From Bradyrhizobium sp. B097 (GTDB lineage: Bacteria; Pseudomonadota; Alphaproteobacteria; Rhizobiales; Xanthobacteraceae): a DNA stretch of 64,000 nt. The number at the start of each line of letters is the position of its first letter. Within the stretch, counting starts at the first letter, position 1. The notes beneath the pieces were generated by a model, which did not search any database, had not been told where the DNA came from, and worked only from the letters and a program-made list of their open reading frames with translations. A program made the position numbers and the translations under genes. The DNA is taken from positions 2,352,501 through 2,416,500 of the forward strand of contig NZ_CP152412.1 in the NCBI RefSeq assembly GCF_038957035.1, read 5' to 3'. Shown here piece by piece: positions 51,170 to 61,458 of the stretch.

Positions 51170-53095
51170 GGCGAGCTTGACGGTCTCGGTCTTGTAGTCC
51201 TTGCCGAGGGTTTCGAAGACCTTGGTAACGATGCTCTTGGCGTCGAGACCCGCGCGGGCATACATCGCCGCCGGCGAGTCGTGGTCGAGGAACACGTCGG
51301 GCAGGATCATCGAGCGGAACTTGAGCATGCCGCTGTCCAGCATGGCGTTGTCGGACAGGAACTGCATGACATGCGAGCCAAAGCCGCCGATCGAGCCTTC
51401 CTCGATGGTGATCAGAATCTCGTGGTCGCGGGCGAGCTTCATGATCATCTCCTCGTCGAGCGGCTTCATGAAGCGCGCGTCGGCGATCGTGGCGGAGAGG
51501 CCGTGGGCGGCGAGCTCGTCGGCGGCCTTCTCGCACTCGGCGAGGCGGGTGCCGAACGACAGCAGCGCGACCTGCTTGCCCTCGCGGACGATGCGGCCCT
51601 TGCCGATCTCCAGGGGAATGCCGACTTCCGGCATCTCGACTCCGCGGCCCTCGCCGCGCGGATAGCGCAGTGCGCTCGGACGATCGTTGATCGCAACCTG
51701 CGTCGCCACCATGTGAACCATTTCCGCCTCGTCGGAGGCCGCCATGATCACGAAGTTCGGCAGGCAGCCGAGATAGGCGTTGTCGAACGAACCGGCATGG
51801 GTCGCGCCGTCGGCGCCGACCAGGCCGGCACGGTCGATCGCGAAGCGGACCGGAAGGCTCTGGATCGCGACGTCATGGACCACCTGGTCATAGCCGCGCT
51901 GCAGGAAGGTCGAATAGATCGCGCAGAACGGCTTGTAGCCTTCGGTGGCGAGGCCGGCGGCGAACGTCACCGCGTGCTGCTCGGCGATGCCGACGTCGAA
52001 GGTGCGGTCCGGGAACGCCTTATTGAAGATGTCGACGCCGGTGCCCGACGGCATCGCCGCGGTGATGGCGACGATCTTGTCGTCCTTCTGCGCTTCCTTG
52101 ACGAGGCTCTGGCCGAACACGTTCTGGTAGGCCGGCGCATTCGGCTTGGCCTTGGCCTGGGTGCCGGTCGCGACGTCGAACTTGACCACGGCGTGGTACT
52201 TGTCGGCGGAGGCCTCGGCCGGGCCGTAGCCCTTGCCCTTCTGGGTCACGACGTGAACCAGGATCGGCCCGGTCTCCATGTCGCGGACGTTCTTCAGCAC
52301 CGGCAGCAGATGGTCGAGATTGTGGCCGTCGATCGGGCCGACATAATAGAAGCCGAGCTCCTCGAACAGCGTGCCGCCGTCCATCATGAAGCCGCGGGAA
52401 TATTCCTCGACGCGGTTGGCGCGGTTGGCGAGGATCTTCGGCAGGCGCTTGTTGATCTGCTTGGCCGCCTCGCGCAGCGAACGGTAGGTCTTGCCGGAGT
52501 AGAGGCGCGACAGGTAGGCGCTCATCGCGCCGACCGGCGGGGCGATCGACATGTCGTTGTCGTTGAGGATCACGATCAGGCGCGAGTTCATCGCGCCGGC
52601 GTTGTTCATCGCCTCATAGGCCATGCCCGCCGACATCGCGCCGTCACCGATCACGGCGATAACGTTGTTCTTGCCGCCGGAGAGGTCGCGCGCCACGGCC
52701 ATGCCGAGGCCGGCCGAAATCGAGGTCGAGGAGTGCGCGGCGCCGAACGGATCGTAGTCGCTCTCGGTGCGCTTGGTGAAGCCGGAGAGGCCGCCGCCGG
52801 TGCGCAGGGTGCGGATGCGGTCGCGGCGACCGGTCAGGATCTTGTGCGGATAGGCCTGGTGGCCAACGTCCCAGATCAGGCGGTCGCGCGGGGTATCGAA
52901 GATGTAGTGGATGGCGGTGGTCAGTTCGACCACGCCGAGGCCGGCGCCGAAATGGCCGCCGGTCACCGACACGGCGTCGATGGTTTCCTGGCGGAGCTCG
53001 TCGGCAACCTGCCGCACCTGCTCGACCTTCAGCTTGCGCAGGTCATCCGGCGTGTGAATGGTGTCAAGAAGCGGCGTTTTACTAAATGTGGTCAC
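51167..53095 (-). CDS. dxs: 1-deoxy-D-xylulose-5-phosphate synthase
   Basis: A 642-residue thiamine-dependent enzyme that joins pyruvate and glyceraldehyde 3-phosphate, first step of the MEP isoprenoid pathway. The TPP/metal site [18 protein letters not shown] (about residues 150-167), the H-bonding [16 protein letters not shown] (catalytic glutamate, about 370) and the transketolase C-domain are complete. Length as expected. First gene of the minus-strand run; its upstream gap (53096-53639) is long. Confidence 0.97.
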   Translation of the reverse strand: MTTFSKTPLLDTIHTPDDLRKLKVEQVRQVADELRQETIDAVSVTGGHFGAGLGVVELTTAIHYIFDTPRDRLIWDVGHQAYPHKILTGRRDRIRTLRTGGGLSGFTKRTESDYDPFGAAHSSTSISAGLGMAVARDLSGGKNNVIAVIGDGAMSAGMAYEAMNNAGAMNSRLIVILNDNDMSIAPPVGAMSAYLSRLYSGKTYRSLREAAKQINKRLPKILANRANRVEEYSRGFMMDGGTLFEELGFYYVGPIDGHNLDHLLPVLKNVRDMETGPILVHVVTQKGKGYGPAEASADKYHAVVKFDVATGTQAKAKPNAPAYQNVFGQSLVKEAQKDDKIVAITAAMPSGTGVDIFNKAFPDRTFDVGIAEQHAVTFAAGLATEGYKPFCAIYSTFLQRGYDQVVHDVAIQSLPVRFAIDRAGLVGADGATHAGSFDNAYLGCLPNFVIMAASDEAEMVHMVATQVAINDRPSALRYPRGEGRGVEMPEVGIPLEIGKGRIVREGKQVALLSFGTRLAECEKAADELAAHGLSATIADARFMKPLDEEMIMKLARDHEILITIEEGSIGGFGSHVMQFLSDNAMLDSGMLKFRSMILPDVFLDHDSPAAMYARAGLDAKSIVTKVFETLGKDYKTETVKLA

Positions 53096-53639
53096 AGCGA
53101 ATTTCCAATTTTTGCCTGTCGGAACGAACGGCCCGACGCGAGATGGGTTGGCGCGCTCACCGCGCAGCGAATTCCAGACACTGGGTGCCGTCCCGGCAGG
53201 CCCTGCCTGGTTGTAAGCCTAGATTCACTCCGGATTGGACCACGTGATATGCATCACCTTGGTCGCTCTTCACCCGTCCCGGTTCAGTTTTGTCGAACCA
53301 TTTGAGATGCATGCCGCCCGAATAATTCGGGCCGCCCGCCACCCTCAAATGCCCATAGAACTGGAAGCATTACACCAAAGCCGTAGTCAAAGCCAACCCG
53401 ATAGGGGGTGCAGGGTTCCTATGCGCTGTCCTGAAAAGCCTAGACTTTTCAATGCTTGGTCTGGGGACGGGTTCCATTTTTGCTAATTTAACGGGAGCCG
53501 GGAGGGTCCGGATCGGCCCGATTCGCAGCTGCACCCGATCGCGGCGGTCGCCGCGCGGCATGGTCGACCAACGGAAATGCACAGCAATAATCGCCCGCCG
53601 GTGGCGGACATCGTGTCGCGTGATCGCGGCGTATCGGCG
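53096..53639. other. 544-base gap between xseB and dxs with no convincing gene
   Basis: Contains short palindromes GCCCGAAT-A-ATTCGGGC (53316-53332), TGAAAAG-CCTAGA-CTTTTCA (53432-53451) and GGCAGG-C-CCTGCC, and a CACGTG box near 53243. Short open frames on both strands lack good ribosome sites. Likely holds the dxs promoter and leader; a small RNA is possible. No riboswitch consensus (including TPP) was recognised. Confidence 0.35.
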
Positions 53640-53891
53640 CTATTGCACGTCGAGCGGCTCGGTGCCGGTCGGCTGGCCCGAGGCGTCGGTGGTGATCTTG
53701 TCGACGCGGGCTTCGGCCTGGCGGAGCAATTCCTCGCAGCGCCGCTTCAGCGCCTCGCCGCGCTCATAGATCGCGACCGATTCCTCAAGCGGGACCTTGC
53801 CGTCCTCGAGCCGCTTGACGATCGATTCGAGTTCCTCGATCGCGCGTTCAAAGGAGAGCTTCTTGACGTCGGCTTGAGCGTTTTCGGCCAT
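53640..53891 (-). CDS. xseB: Exodeoxyribonuclease VII small subunit
   Basis: An 83-residue XseB. KLSFERAIEELESIVKRLEDGKVPLEESVAIYERG is the full family pattern, a coiled two-helix subunit that binds XseA. It joins in degradation of single-stranded DNA. xseA is not in the window. Upstream (higher coordinates) comes the deacetylase-family gene after 125 bases, on the same strand. Confidence 0.95.
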   Translation of the reverse strand: MAENAQADVKKLSFERAIEELESIVKRLEDGKVPLEESVAIYERGEALKRRCEELLRQAEARVDKITTDASGQPTGTEPLDVQ

Positions 53892-54016
53892 TATGTGTTC
53901 CCGGTGCGCCGATCAGACCGTGATCGGATCTTGTCGTCCAAACATGACCTGCCGCAGGCCATGCTTGCCCCGGCGCAGAATCAATCGAATTTTTGCGGGG
54001 GTATTGTGGCGGGGAT

Positions 54017-54943
54017 TTACCTGCCCATCAATGCGGTGACGTGAGATGCCACCGACTCTTTCAGGCCCTCGAGGTCGTAGCCGCCCTCCAGCACGGAGAC
54101 GACGCGGCCGCCGGCGCTCTTGTCGGCGAGGTCCATCAGCTTGCGCGTGACCCAGCCGAAATCCTCGCCGGTCAGGTTGATCGAGGCCAGCGGATCGCGG
54201 TGATGCGCGTCGAAGCCCGCCGAGATGACGACGAGCTCGGGGGAAAACTTCTCGAGTTGCGGCAGGATCAGGTTTTCGAAGGCGGAGCGGAATTTGGCGC
54301 TGCCGTCGCCGGGCGCCAGCGGCGCGTTGACGACAGTGTCATGCTCGCCGCGCTCGCCGACCGCGCCGGTGCCGGGGAACAGCGGCATCTGATGCGTCGA
54401 GCAGTACATCACGGTCGGATCGGCCCAGAAGATATCCTGCGTGCCGTTGCCGTGATGGACGTCGAAATCGATGATCGCAGCGCGCTTGATGCCGTATTTG
54501 CGCTGCGCGTGGCGTGCGGCGATCGCGACATTGTCGAAGAAGCAGAAGCCCATCGGCGTCGACTTCTCGGCGTGATGCCCGGGCGGGCGGACCGCGACGA
54601 AGGCGTTTTGGTGCTTGCCCTCCATCACCGCATCGGTCGCCGCCACCGCGCCGCCGACGCCGCGCATCACGGCCTCCCAGGTGCCCGGCGACATCGAGGT
54701 GTCGCCGTCGATATAGATCATGCCGGAGGTCGGCGCGATGTGGCGCAGCTCGCCGACATAGTGCTCGCCGTGACAGAGCAGCACGCTGTCGAGGTCGCCT
54801 TCCGGCGCCAGGTCGCGCACCAGCGCCTTGAAGCGGTCTTCGCCGAGCACCTCGGCAACCGCGCGCAGCCGGTCGGGGCGTTCGGGATGTCCGGGTGGGG
54901 TCAGATGGTCGAGGCAGGCGGTGTGCGTCAGAAGCAGTGTCAT
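54017..54943 (-). CDS. Histone deacetylase-family protein (AcuC/APAH-like)
   Basis: A 308-residue zinc deacetylase. The catalytic pair H123/H124 is in [15 protein letters not shown]; zinc ligands D161 and H163 in [13 protein letters not shown] and the aspartate of [13 protein letters not shown]; the tyrosine in [10 protein letters not shown] stabilises the transition state. Bacterial members act on acetylpolyamines or acetylated proteins. It lies upstream of xseB on the same strand, an arrangement often seen in Rhizobiales. Substrate unknown. Confidence 0.92.
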   Translation of the reverse strand: MTLLLTHTACLDHLTPPGHPERPDRLRAVAEVLGEDRFKALVRDLAPEGDLDSVLLCHGEHYVGELRHIAPTSGMIYIDGDTSMSPGTWEAVMRGVGGAVAATDAVMEGKHQNAFVAVRPPGHHAEKSTPMGFCFFDNVAIAARHAQRKYGIKRAAIIDFDVHHGNGTQDIFWADPTVMYCSTHQMPLFPGTGAVGERGEHDTVVNAPLAPGDGSAKFRSAFENLILPQLEKFSPELVVISAGFDAHHRDPLASINLTGEDFGWVTRKLMDLADKSAGGRVVSVLEGGYDLEGLKESVASHVTALMGR

Positions 54944-55051
54944 GCAAATTCCCGGCGCATTGGGGGCGCGTGCGAGGAGCGTCTAATTTAGGCCGTTACC
55001 GGCCCGCCGGAAAGGCCTGTCTCCGCCCCACGGATGTTCCATGCCCGCACT

Positions 55052-56737
55052 TCAATTGATCCGCTCGATCCGCTTTCCGGCCGCCGGGCCGACCGGGCTG
55101 TTGGCCTTGAAGTAGGCATAGAGCGCATCGACATCGTAGATGCCGAATTGCTGCGCCGTGCCTTCCTTGAACACCGTGAAGCCGTCGCCGCCCTCGGCGA
55201 GATAATGGTTTACCGTAACGCGATAGCCCGCGGCCGGGTCGATCGGCCTGCCGTCGAGCGACATCCGCGCGGCGATGATGCGCGCGCCGTCGGGCTTGCT
55301 CGCATCCCACGCATAGGCAAAGCCCTTCGAGACCTGCAGGGCGCGCGGCCGTTTCGGGTCGGCCCATTGCTGCTCCAGCACGTCCTTGAGCTGCTTGCCG
55401 GTCAGCGTCATCGTTACCAGCTGGTTGCGGAACGGCTGGCTGGCGAAGATGTCGGCATAGGTGACGGCGCGGTCCTCGCGCTTGACGATGTCGGTGCGCA
55501 CGCCGCCGGGATTGGTGAAGGCGATTACCGCGCCGCCATTCGGCTCCGAGCTGGTCGCAAGCAGCTGCGCGTCGGCGACGATATCGCCGAGCGGGCTTTC
55601 GCCGGTCTCGGCCGGCGTGCGCGACAGCGTTTCCGCGACTGAGCCGGCCGCGCGGTTGGCGATCGGCGCTGCCAGCCGGTCGTAGGATTCCAGGAGCGCG
55701 CTCTGCTCCGGGTCCTTGGCTGTACTGCTGATCTTCACGATGGTGTTGTCGGCCTTGGCGCTGATCACGTCATGGCTGTTCGGATCGAGCTGAAGATCGA
55801 TCGCGGTGACCAGCGTGCCGTATTTGTCGCCTGATGTGACGAGCCGTCCGTCGATCTCGCAGACATAGGCCTGGTGGGTGTGGCCGGAGATCACGACGTC
55901 GACCGCGTGATCGAACTTCTTGACGATATCGACGATCGGCCCGGAGATCCCTGGGCATTCATTATAGTCGCCGGTCGGAAAGCCGCCTTCGTGGATCAAG
56001 ACCACGATCGCCTCGACGCCTTTCGCCTTCAACTCGGGGATCAGCGCATTGACGGTCTCGGCCTCGTCGCGGAAGTCGAGGCTGGCGACGCCGGCCGGCG
56101 ACACCAGGTTCGGCGTGTTCTTCAGCGTCAGCCCGATGAACCCGATCGGTATGCCGTCGAATTCCTTGATCTCGTAGGGCGGAAACACCGGCTTGCCGGA
56201 GGTCTTGTCGATCGTGGAGGCGGCGAGATAGCGGAATTTGGCCCCCAGGAAGGGATGCGGCCCCTGGCACTTGTCGACCGGGTGGCAGCCGCCGTTCTGC
56301 ATCCGCAGGAGCTCGTCCTTGCCCTCGTCGAATTCGTGGTTGCCGACCGACGAGATCGCAAGCCCCATCATCGAGAGCGATTCGATGGTCGGCTCGTCGT
56401 GGAACATCGCCGACAAAAACGGGCTCGCGCCGATCAGGTCGCCGGCCGCGACGAAGATGTTGTTGTTGTGGCCTTCACGCAGCTGCTTGACGACCGTGGC
56501 CAATCGCTCGGCGCCGCCGACGGGCACCATGATCTTCTTGCTCGCGTCAGCGGGATCGGTGATGCGGATGCCGCCCGGCGGCGGCCGCAGATAGCCGTGG
56601 AAATCGTTGATCGCGAGAATGCGCAGGTTCACCGGCGCTGCGGTCTGCGCCAGACAGGGACCTGCCGCGGCCAGTCCGAGTGCGCAGAGCGCGGTGAGGG
56701 GCGCAAGAGGCTTAAAGCGGGGGCGGAGCTGTCTCAT
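55052..56737 (-). CDS. 5'-nucleotidase / bifunctional metallophosphatase, secreted
   Basis: A 561-residue periplasmic enzyme. Signal peptide ends near GPCLA-QT (about residue 28). The metallophosphatase domain has AINDFHGYL (DxH), VAAGDLIGASPF, SSVGNHEFDEG and VVISGHTHQAY; the C-terminal 5'-nucleotidase domain has SPLGDIVADAQLLA, FTNPGGVRTDI and VNHYLAEGGDGF. It releases phosphate from nucleotides outside the cytoplasm. The start is ATG 56737 with weak AGG upstream. Stands alone; any Pho-regulon control is inferred. Confidence 0.93.
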   Translation of the reverse strand: MRQLRPRFKPLAPLTALCALGLAAAGPCLAQTAAPVNLRILAINDFHGYLRPPPGGIRITDPADASKKIMVPVGGAERLATVVKQLREGHNNNIFVAAGDLIGASPFLSAMFHDEPTIESLSMMGLAISSVGNHEFDEGKDELLRMQNGGCHPVDKCQGPHPFLGAKFRYLAASTIDKTSGKPVFPPYEIKEFDGIPIGFIGLTLKNTPNLVSPAGVASLDFRDEAETVNALIPELKAKGVEAIVVLIHEGGFPTGDYNECPGISGPIVDIVKKFDHAVDVVISGHTHQAYVCEIDGRLVTSGDKYGTLVTAIDLQLDPNSHDVISAKADNTIVKISSTAKDPEQSALLESYDRLAAPIANRAAGSVAETLSRTPAETGESPLGDIVADAQLLATSSEPNGGAVIAFTNPGGVRTDIVKREDRAVTYADIFASQPFRNQLVTMTLTGKQLKDVLEQQWADPKRPRALQVSKGFAYAWDASKPDGARIIAARMSLDGRPIDPAAGYRVTVNHYLAEGGDGFTVFKEGTAQQFGIYDVDALYAYFKANSPVGPAAGKRIERIN

Positions 56738-56813
56738 GACCTGTCCATGGCGTGCGCGATCATGGAACACACGATCATGGCGCGACGCCACTACAATTTT
56801 GCGACGCTTCGTT

Positions 56814-57575
56814 TCAATCCTTCGTGCGCGCCATGAAGGCCTTGAAGGCGCTGACCGCCTCGTTGGAGCGCATCCGCTCGCTGAACAGATGGTTCTCCTG
56901 CTCGATGCGGCGGGTGACATCCTCGGGCGGCAGCCGGATCAGGCGTCGCGAGATCGCCACCGCCTCGGCCGGCAGCGCGCAGATCTCGCGCGCCACCTTG
57001 TGCGCCTCGACCTCGGCATGTCCCGGTGCCACCACGGTGTTGACGAAACCGGCGACGCGGGCGTCGTCGGCCGACATGGTGCGGCCCATCACCAGCATCG
57101 CAAAGGCGCGCTGATGGCCCATCGTCCGCGGCATCAGCAGGCTGGAGGCGCCTTCCGGCACCAGGCCGAAATTGGAGAACGGCGTCGAGAACAGCGCGGC
57201 CTTGCTCGCCAGCACATAGTCGCAGTGAAACAACATCGTGGTGCCGATGCCCATCGCGACGCCGTCGACGGCGGCGATGATCGGCTTCACATTGTGGGCC
57301 AGTGAATACAGGAACTTGACCAGGTCGGAGGCGGGCGGCGTCTCGCCGGTCGAGGTGCCCTGCGCGAGCAGGTCCTCGATGTCGTTGCCCGCGGTGAACA
57401 CGCCGGAGCCGCCGGTGATGATCAGGCAGCGGATCTTCGGATTGTTCTGCGCCTTGTCGATCGCATCGCTGATCGCGCGAAACATCTCCTGGGTGATCGC
57501 GTTCTTCTTCTCGGGCCTGCGCAGCCGGATCACGCGTGTGGCGGCTTCGTCGGTGACTATGACATGCGCGGTCAT
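56814..57575 (-). CDS. Enoyl-CoA hydratase/isomerase family protein
   Basis: A 253-residue crotonase-fold enzyme. The oxyanion-hole segments FTAGNDIEDLL (about 61-71) and VAMGIGTTMLFHCDYVLAS are clear, as is FSNFGLVPEGASSLLMPR with the glutamate that isomerases use. The second glutamate of true hydratases is not obvious (G is found), so an isomerase-like role is at least as likely. ATG at 57575; a TTG one codon earlier is rejected. Substrate unknown. Confidence 0.88.
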   Translation of the reverse strand: MTAHVIVTDEAATRVIRLRRPEKKNAITQEMFRAISDAIDKAQNNPKIRCLIITGGSGVFTAGNDIEDLLAQGTSTGETPPASDLVKFLYSLAHNVKPIIAAVDGVAMGIGTTMLFHCDYVLASKAALFSTPFSNFGLVPEGASSLLMPRTMGHQRAFAMLVMGRTMSADDARVAGFVNTVVAPGHAEVEAHKVAREICALPAEAVAISRRLIRLPPEDVTRRIEQENHLFSERMRSNEAVSAFKAFMARTKD

Positions 57576-57815
57576 CAAGCAGTCCCAGAGTAAGCGGTCC
57601 GAGTGTCGGCCGGCAGCGTCGCCGGCGGAGGTCGCGACCGCTATCCTACATGATCCCGTGCAAGCCCCAAGGGCTCCAGCGTGTTCTGCTCTGCTTTTCC
57701 CCGTGGGCGAGCATGAGAACGGCGCAATGCAGTTAACCGGATTTCGCGATTTCCGGGGCGCCGGCTGCGCAAGCCGAACCGGCGCCGTCGCACGTAACCC
57801 TGCATCGTGCTCCGC

Positions 57816-58544
57816 TCAGCCGCGCCCGACGAACGAGCCGATGCCGCGGCCGACCTCCACGCCGTGATGAAGCAGGGCGCCGAGATGATCGCCGGGGACC
57901 GACATCGCGTCCAGGCCGTTCTCCGCGGCAAAGCGCTGCATTGGCACATGCGGTGCGTCGTCCTGTCCGTTCCAGAGCAGCACCGGCACGCGTGAAGACA
58001 GCACGGCGTCCCTGGCGCCGTCGATCTGGCCCAGCGCATCGAAGCAGGCGCGCACGCCGCCCTCGAGCTCGGACGTCACCCATCCCGTGAGCTGCGGCGC
58101 GGTACGGCGCGCAAACGTCATGAAGGCGCCATACGTCAGCGGGCCGGCATTGCCGCGCGGCAGCCCGGTGAGGAAGTCCCAGCCGCCGATCGCCAGTGAC
58201 GCCAGCCGCGCCGGGAAGAACCGGGCGACGCCGACCGCGACCCAGCCGCCCATCGAATGTCCGACCACATGGGCGCGCTCGTGGCCGAGATCGTCGATCA
58301 CGGCGATGATATCACCGGCACGTTGCTCCTGATCGTAGAATTCGGGATCGGCGGGCTTGTCGCTCAGGCCGTGTCCGAGCGAATCGACGCAGACGACGCG
58401 GAAGCGATCGGCGAGCGCGTCGACCACGCCGCACTGCTTCCAGCTGGCGGCGTCGAGCAGCAGGCCGTGCTGCAGCACGATCAGCGGCCCGGACCCTTCA
58501 ACGGTGTAATGGATGCGCTGGCCCCGATGATTGGCGAATGGCAT
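57816..58544 (-). CDS. Alpha/beta-hydrolase
   Basis: A 242-residue hydrolase. The oxyanion region LQHGLLLDAASW, the nucleophile S97 in GHSMGGW, the acidic residue in LLWNGQDDAPH and the histidine in PGDHLGALLHHG complete the triad. It resembles lactonase/haloperoxidase-type hydrolases, without a clear substrate. The start ATG at 58544 has GGGGAA upstream; the frame is open to 58598 (TTG). The 240-base gap (57576-57815) before the hydratase gene has nothing recognised. Confidence 0.88.
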   Translation of the reverse strand: MPFANHRGQRIHYTVEGSGPLIVLQHGLLLDAASWKQCGVVDALADRFRVVCVDSLGHGLSDKPADPEFYDQEQRAGDIIAVIDDLGHERAHVVGHSMGGWVAVGVARFFPARLASLAIGGWDFLTGLPRGNAGPLTYGAFMTFARRTAPQLTGWVTSELEGGVRACFDALGQIDGARDAVLSSRVPVLLWNGQDDAPHVPMQRFAAENGLDAMSVPGDHLGALLHHGVEVGRGIGSFVGRG

Positions 58545-58657
58545 GTCTGGAATTCCCCACGTTTCACCTGAGGTGAGCGCGGAGGCGTCGGGATTCAAGA
58601 CCTTGTTCCGGATCGGGAACCGATCCGCGCCGCCCGATCGCGTGCGGAACCTGGCGT

Positions 58658-59221
58658 TCAGCCGCCCCAGACGGTGGCTTCGCTCCAGCCAAGGTCCTTG
58701 AACTCGGCCGCCCGGAGCGGCGCCTCGCCGGCGGCGAAGAATTCGTCGAGCTGCGGCGGCTTGACCGTGGTTTCGGAGAGCATGGCGTGGGCCTGGCCGC
58801 GATGGTGGATCTGGTGCTGAAACAGATGCATCAGAAGGCGGTCGCGCCGCTCGGTCTGCACCGAGCTGTCGCGATTGACCTTGACCACATCGTCGAGCCG
58901 TTCAGGCGTCAGCGCATCGCAGTGAGCGATCAGGCGCTGGTCGATCGCGCCTTGCGCGGCTTGCAGCGCCGCGACCAACGGGTAGGGCACCTCGTTCGCC
59001 CAAGCCTTCGGCCCGAGCCAGCCACCTTCGAGCGCGTCGACGTAGAACAGATCGATGACATGGATGTGGTTCAGCGTCGCCTGAAGGCTCGGGAAGAATC
59101 CGGTCCGCGCGGCGGCGAACTCCGTCTGGCCGAGACTGCCGCATGCTGAGAGCAGGCGATGATTGGCCCAGGCGTTGTTGTAAGCAAAGGCGCGAAAGGT
59201 CTGAACGAGGCCTGCGGGCAT
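58658..59221 (-). CDS. DinB family protein
   Basis: A 187-residue four-helix-bundle DinB/DfrA-like protein. The metal histidines are seen in LNHIHVIDLFYVDAL and LMHLFQHQIHHRGQAHAM. Such proteins are metal-dependent thiol transferases or of unknown role; DNA-damage control is not implied. ATG at 59221 has GAGGA six bases upstream. It lies 25 bases beyond the end of the LysR gene on the same strand, so it may be cotranscribed. Confidence 0.88.
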   Translation of the reverse strand: MPAGLVQTFRAFAYNNAWANHRLLSACGSLGQTEFAAARTGFFPSLQATLNHIHVIDLFYVDALEGGWLGPKAWANEVPYPLVAALQAAQGAIDQRLIAHCDALTPERLDDVVKVNRDSSVQTERRDRLLMHLFQHQIHHRGQAHAMLSETTVKPPQLDEFFAAGEAPLRAAEFKDLGWSEATVWGG

Positions 59222-59246
59222 TTCGGTCCTCACTGGATTGAAGGGA

Positions 59247-60137
59247 TCAGGCCGGCGCCGCGGCCAGCCGGCCGACCCGCGACAGCAACAGTTTCAGGAT
59301 CGGCGATTTGTTGGCCTTGTGATAGGCGATCACGAGATCCAGCGTCGGCGCCTCGCCCTGCACCGGCCGCGTCGTGATGCTATCGGGCAGATAGCGCGCC
59401 GTGTAGGCCGGCAGCAGCATCACGCCATGCGTCGAGGTGATCATCGATATCGCGTGCACGACATTGTGCACCTCGTGCTCCGGCCTCGGATCGATCCCGG
59501 CGCGGTTGAAATAGTCCAGCACGACGCGGCGCACCGCCGGCGCGGATTTGGACGGCAGATAGAAGGTCTCGCCCGCGATGTCTTCCGGCGCGACGGCTGA
59601 CTGCGCCGCCAGCCGATGGTTGCTCGGAAACACGAACACCAGCGGATCGGTGCGCACGCGCTTGTGCGCCAGATCCTCCATGCTCTCGTCGGCGCGCATG
59701 AAGGCCGCATCGAGCTTGCGCCGCATCAGGGCCTTGGCGAGCAGGGGCGAGTAGTCGCTCGACAGGCGGATGTCGATGCCGGGAAATTCCTCGCGCAACA
59801 CGCGGGTCACCTCGGGCAGCAGATCGATTTCGGCGCCCGACAGGAAGCCGAGCGAGAAGACAGGCTTCGGCGGCTGGGCTGCGCGCAGCGCCGCTTCCTT
59901 GGCGGCCTCGGCCTGCAACAGCGCCATGCGGGCATGGTCGAGAAACGCCCTGCCTGCCGCGGTCAGCTCGATGCCCTGCGCGCCGCGATTCAACAGTTGC
60001 ACGCCGACCTCCTCCTCGAGATCGCGGATCTGCCGGCTGAGCGAAGGCTGCGAGGTGTGGAGCTTCTGCTCGGCGGCAACCGTCAGGCTGCCGGCATCGG
60101 CCACGGCAACGAAGTAGCGGAGATGCCGGAGCTCCAT
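59247..60137 (-). CDS. LysR-family transcriptional regulator
   Basis: A 296-residue LysR regulator. HTH at residues 1-60: MELRHLRYFVAVADAGSLTVAAEQKLHTSQPSLSRQIRDLEEEVG. The C-terminal ligand-binding domain runs from about 90. ATG at 60137 has GGGAGA six bases upstream. Divergent from the secreted-protein/NTF2/VOC genes across a 187-base gap, which it probably controls; the inducer is unknown and no obvious T-N11-A palindrome stood out. Confidence 0.93.
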   Translation of the reverse strand: MELRHLRYFVAVADAGSLTVAAEQKLHTSQPSLSRQIRDLEEEVGVQLLNRGAQGIELTAAGRAFLDHARMALLQAEAAKEAALRAAQPPKPVFSLGFLSGAEIDLLPEVTRVLREEFPGIDIRLSSDYSPLLAKALMRRKLDAAFMRADESMEDLAHKRVRTDPLVFVFPSNHRLAAQSAVAPEDIAGETFYLPSKSAPAVRRVVLDYFNRAGIDPRPEHEVHNVVHAISMITSTHGVMLLPAYTARYLPDSITTRPVQGEAPTLDLVIAYHKANKSPILKLLLSRVGRLAAAPA

Positions 60138-60324
60138 CGCAATCTCCCAATCACGGCCTGCCAAGTCTCGTTGCCATCTCTCATAGGCATCTCTCGCAGG
60201 CATGGGGCCAGCTTACAAAGTCTTTTTCAAGCCGGCCAGCGCCCTCTATAGCGAAGCGTATTCCCAGTGCGCGCTCTGCCTCGCAGGCAGAGGGCCCGCG
60301 CGAAAACCAGGCCGGAGCTTGCGC

Positions 60325-60993
60325 ATGCGGATGAGCCTCGGAGCATTGCTGTTGCCGCTGCTGGTGTTGACCGGGTTCGGCAGCGCCGTCGCGCAATCTT
60401 CCGGCAATCAAACGAGGGCAAGTGCCATGGATGCGGACGTCGCAACGATCAAGCAGGCACTCGCCGGAAACTGGGAGAGCATCGCGCCCGAGATCCGGCC
60501 GAGCAAGAATCCGGACGGCTCGATCAAGCCGTTCTATCTCAAGCGCGCCTTTACCTATCAGTCCTCCGACTGGTTCGAGCTCGTGGTCGTCAACTCGGCC
60601 GATCCGTACGGCAAGGTGCCGCTGGCGCGGATCAGGATCGTCGGGCACATGCAGTGGCAGGGCGCGCATCCGATCGCACCGGGCGCGCAGAAGGTCGATT
60701 TCGTCGCCGACGAGGCCTACGAGGTCACGCCGCTGGCGCAGGGTTTTGCCGATGTGCTCAACAAAATCGCCTCTGCCGGCTACGCGCCGTGGGTGGTCGA
60801 CGCGCCGCAGAGCATCTTCGGCAAATCCTTCGCGCCGTTTGCGCTGAAGGAAGGCACCGACTTCATGGAATACGACCTGGTCTATCTCAGGGGCGACCTG
60901 CTGTTCTGGGGCGCCCGCAATGTCGACGGCCGCGGCTTCGACACGGAGCAGAACCGGCCGACCAATCTGCAGATCCCGTTGGTCCGCAAGTAA
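60325..60993 (+). CDS. Secreted hypothetical protein, divergent from LysR
   Basis: A 222-residue protein. Signal peptide (SLGALLLPLLVLTGFGSAVA-Q). Mature domain contains IRPSKNPDGSIKPFYLKRAF, WFELVVVNSADPYGKVPLARI and GTDFMEYDLVYLRGDLLFWGARNVDGRGF, a beta-rich pattern. No family recognised with confidence. ATG at 60325 has GGAG seven bases upstream; a longer frame is open but lacks a site. First of three genes facing away from the LysR regulator. Confidence 0.75.
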   Translation: MRMSLGALLLPLLVLTGFGSAVAQSSGNQTRASAMDADVATIKQALAGNWESIAPEIRPSKNPDGSIKPFYLKRAFTYQSSDWFELVVVNSADPYGKVPLARIRIVGHMQWQGAHPIAPGAQKVDFVADEAYEVTPLAQGFADVLNKIASAGYAPWVVDAPQSIFGKSFAPFALKEGTDFMEYDLVYLRGDLLFWGARNVDGRGFDTEQNRPTNLQIPLVRK

Positions 60994-61015
60994 CCCTGAT
61001 ATCAGGAACGAAGCG

Positions 61016-61417
61016 ATGAACGCGTCGAACCAAGATCGCCGCGTCCAGTTCGTGCTGGACGCGTTCGATACCCTGTTCAACAAGCGCGACTATGCGGCCG
61101 CTGAGCGGCTCTGGTCGCCGCGCTACATCCAGCACAGCGCGCACATCGCGCCCGGCCGGGACGGGCTGTTCGATCTCGTCAAGGGCTTGCCCGCGACGCT
61201 GCGCTATGAGAACCATGTCGGCGCGGCGAGCGGCGATTTCGTCATTCTGCACGGCCGGTTCAGCGGTCATGGACTGCCGGCGGCATGGGTCGTCGCCGAC
61301 ATCGTGCGCATGGAGGGTGATGTGCTCGCCGAGCACTGGGACGTCATCCAGGATGAGGCGACGCGCGAACAGTCGCGCAGCGGACTGCCGATGTTCGGCG
61401 ATCGCTTTCCCGGCTGA
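61016..61417 (+). CDS. NTF2-like / SnoaL-type protein
   Basis: A 133-residue small protein of the NTF2-like fold: FVLDAFDTLFNKRDYAAAERLWSPRYIQHS, FLHGRFSGHGLP-type strand (VILHGRFSGHG) and VVADIVRMEGDVLAEHWDVIQDEA. This is the pattern of predicted SnoaL-like proteins, some of which are isomerases or cyclases. Starts 22 bases after the secreted-protein gene. Substrate unknown. Confidence 0.87.
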   Translation: MNASNQDRRVQFVLDAFDTLFNKRDYAAAERLWSPRYIQHSAHIAPGRDGLFDLVKGLPATLRYENHVGAASGDFVILHGRFSGHGLPAAWVVADIVRMEGDVLAEHWDVIQDEATREQSRSGLPMFGDRFPG

Positions 61418-61458
61418 GCCGGTCCAGCGAGCGTGCACGGCGGCTGGGGAGACCGGAC

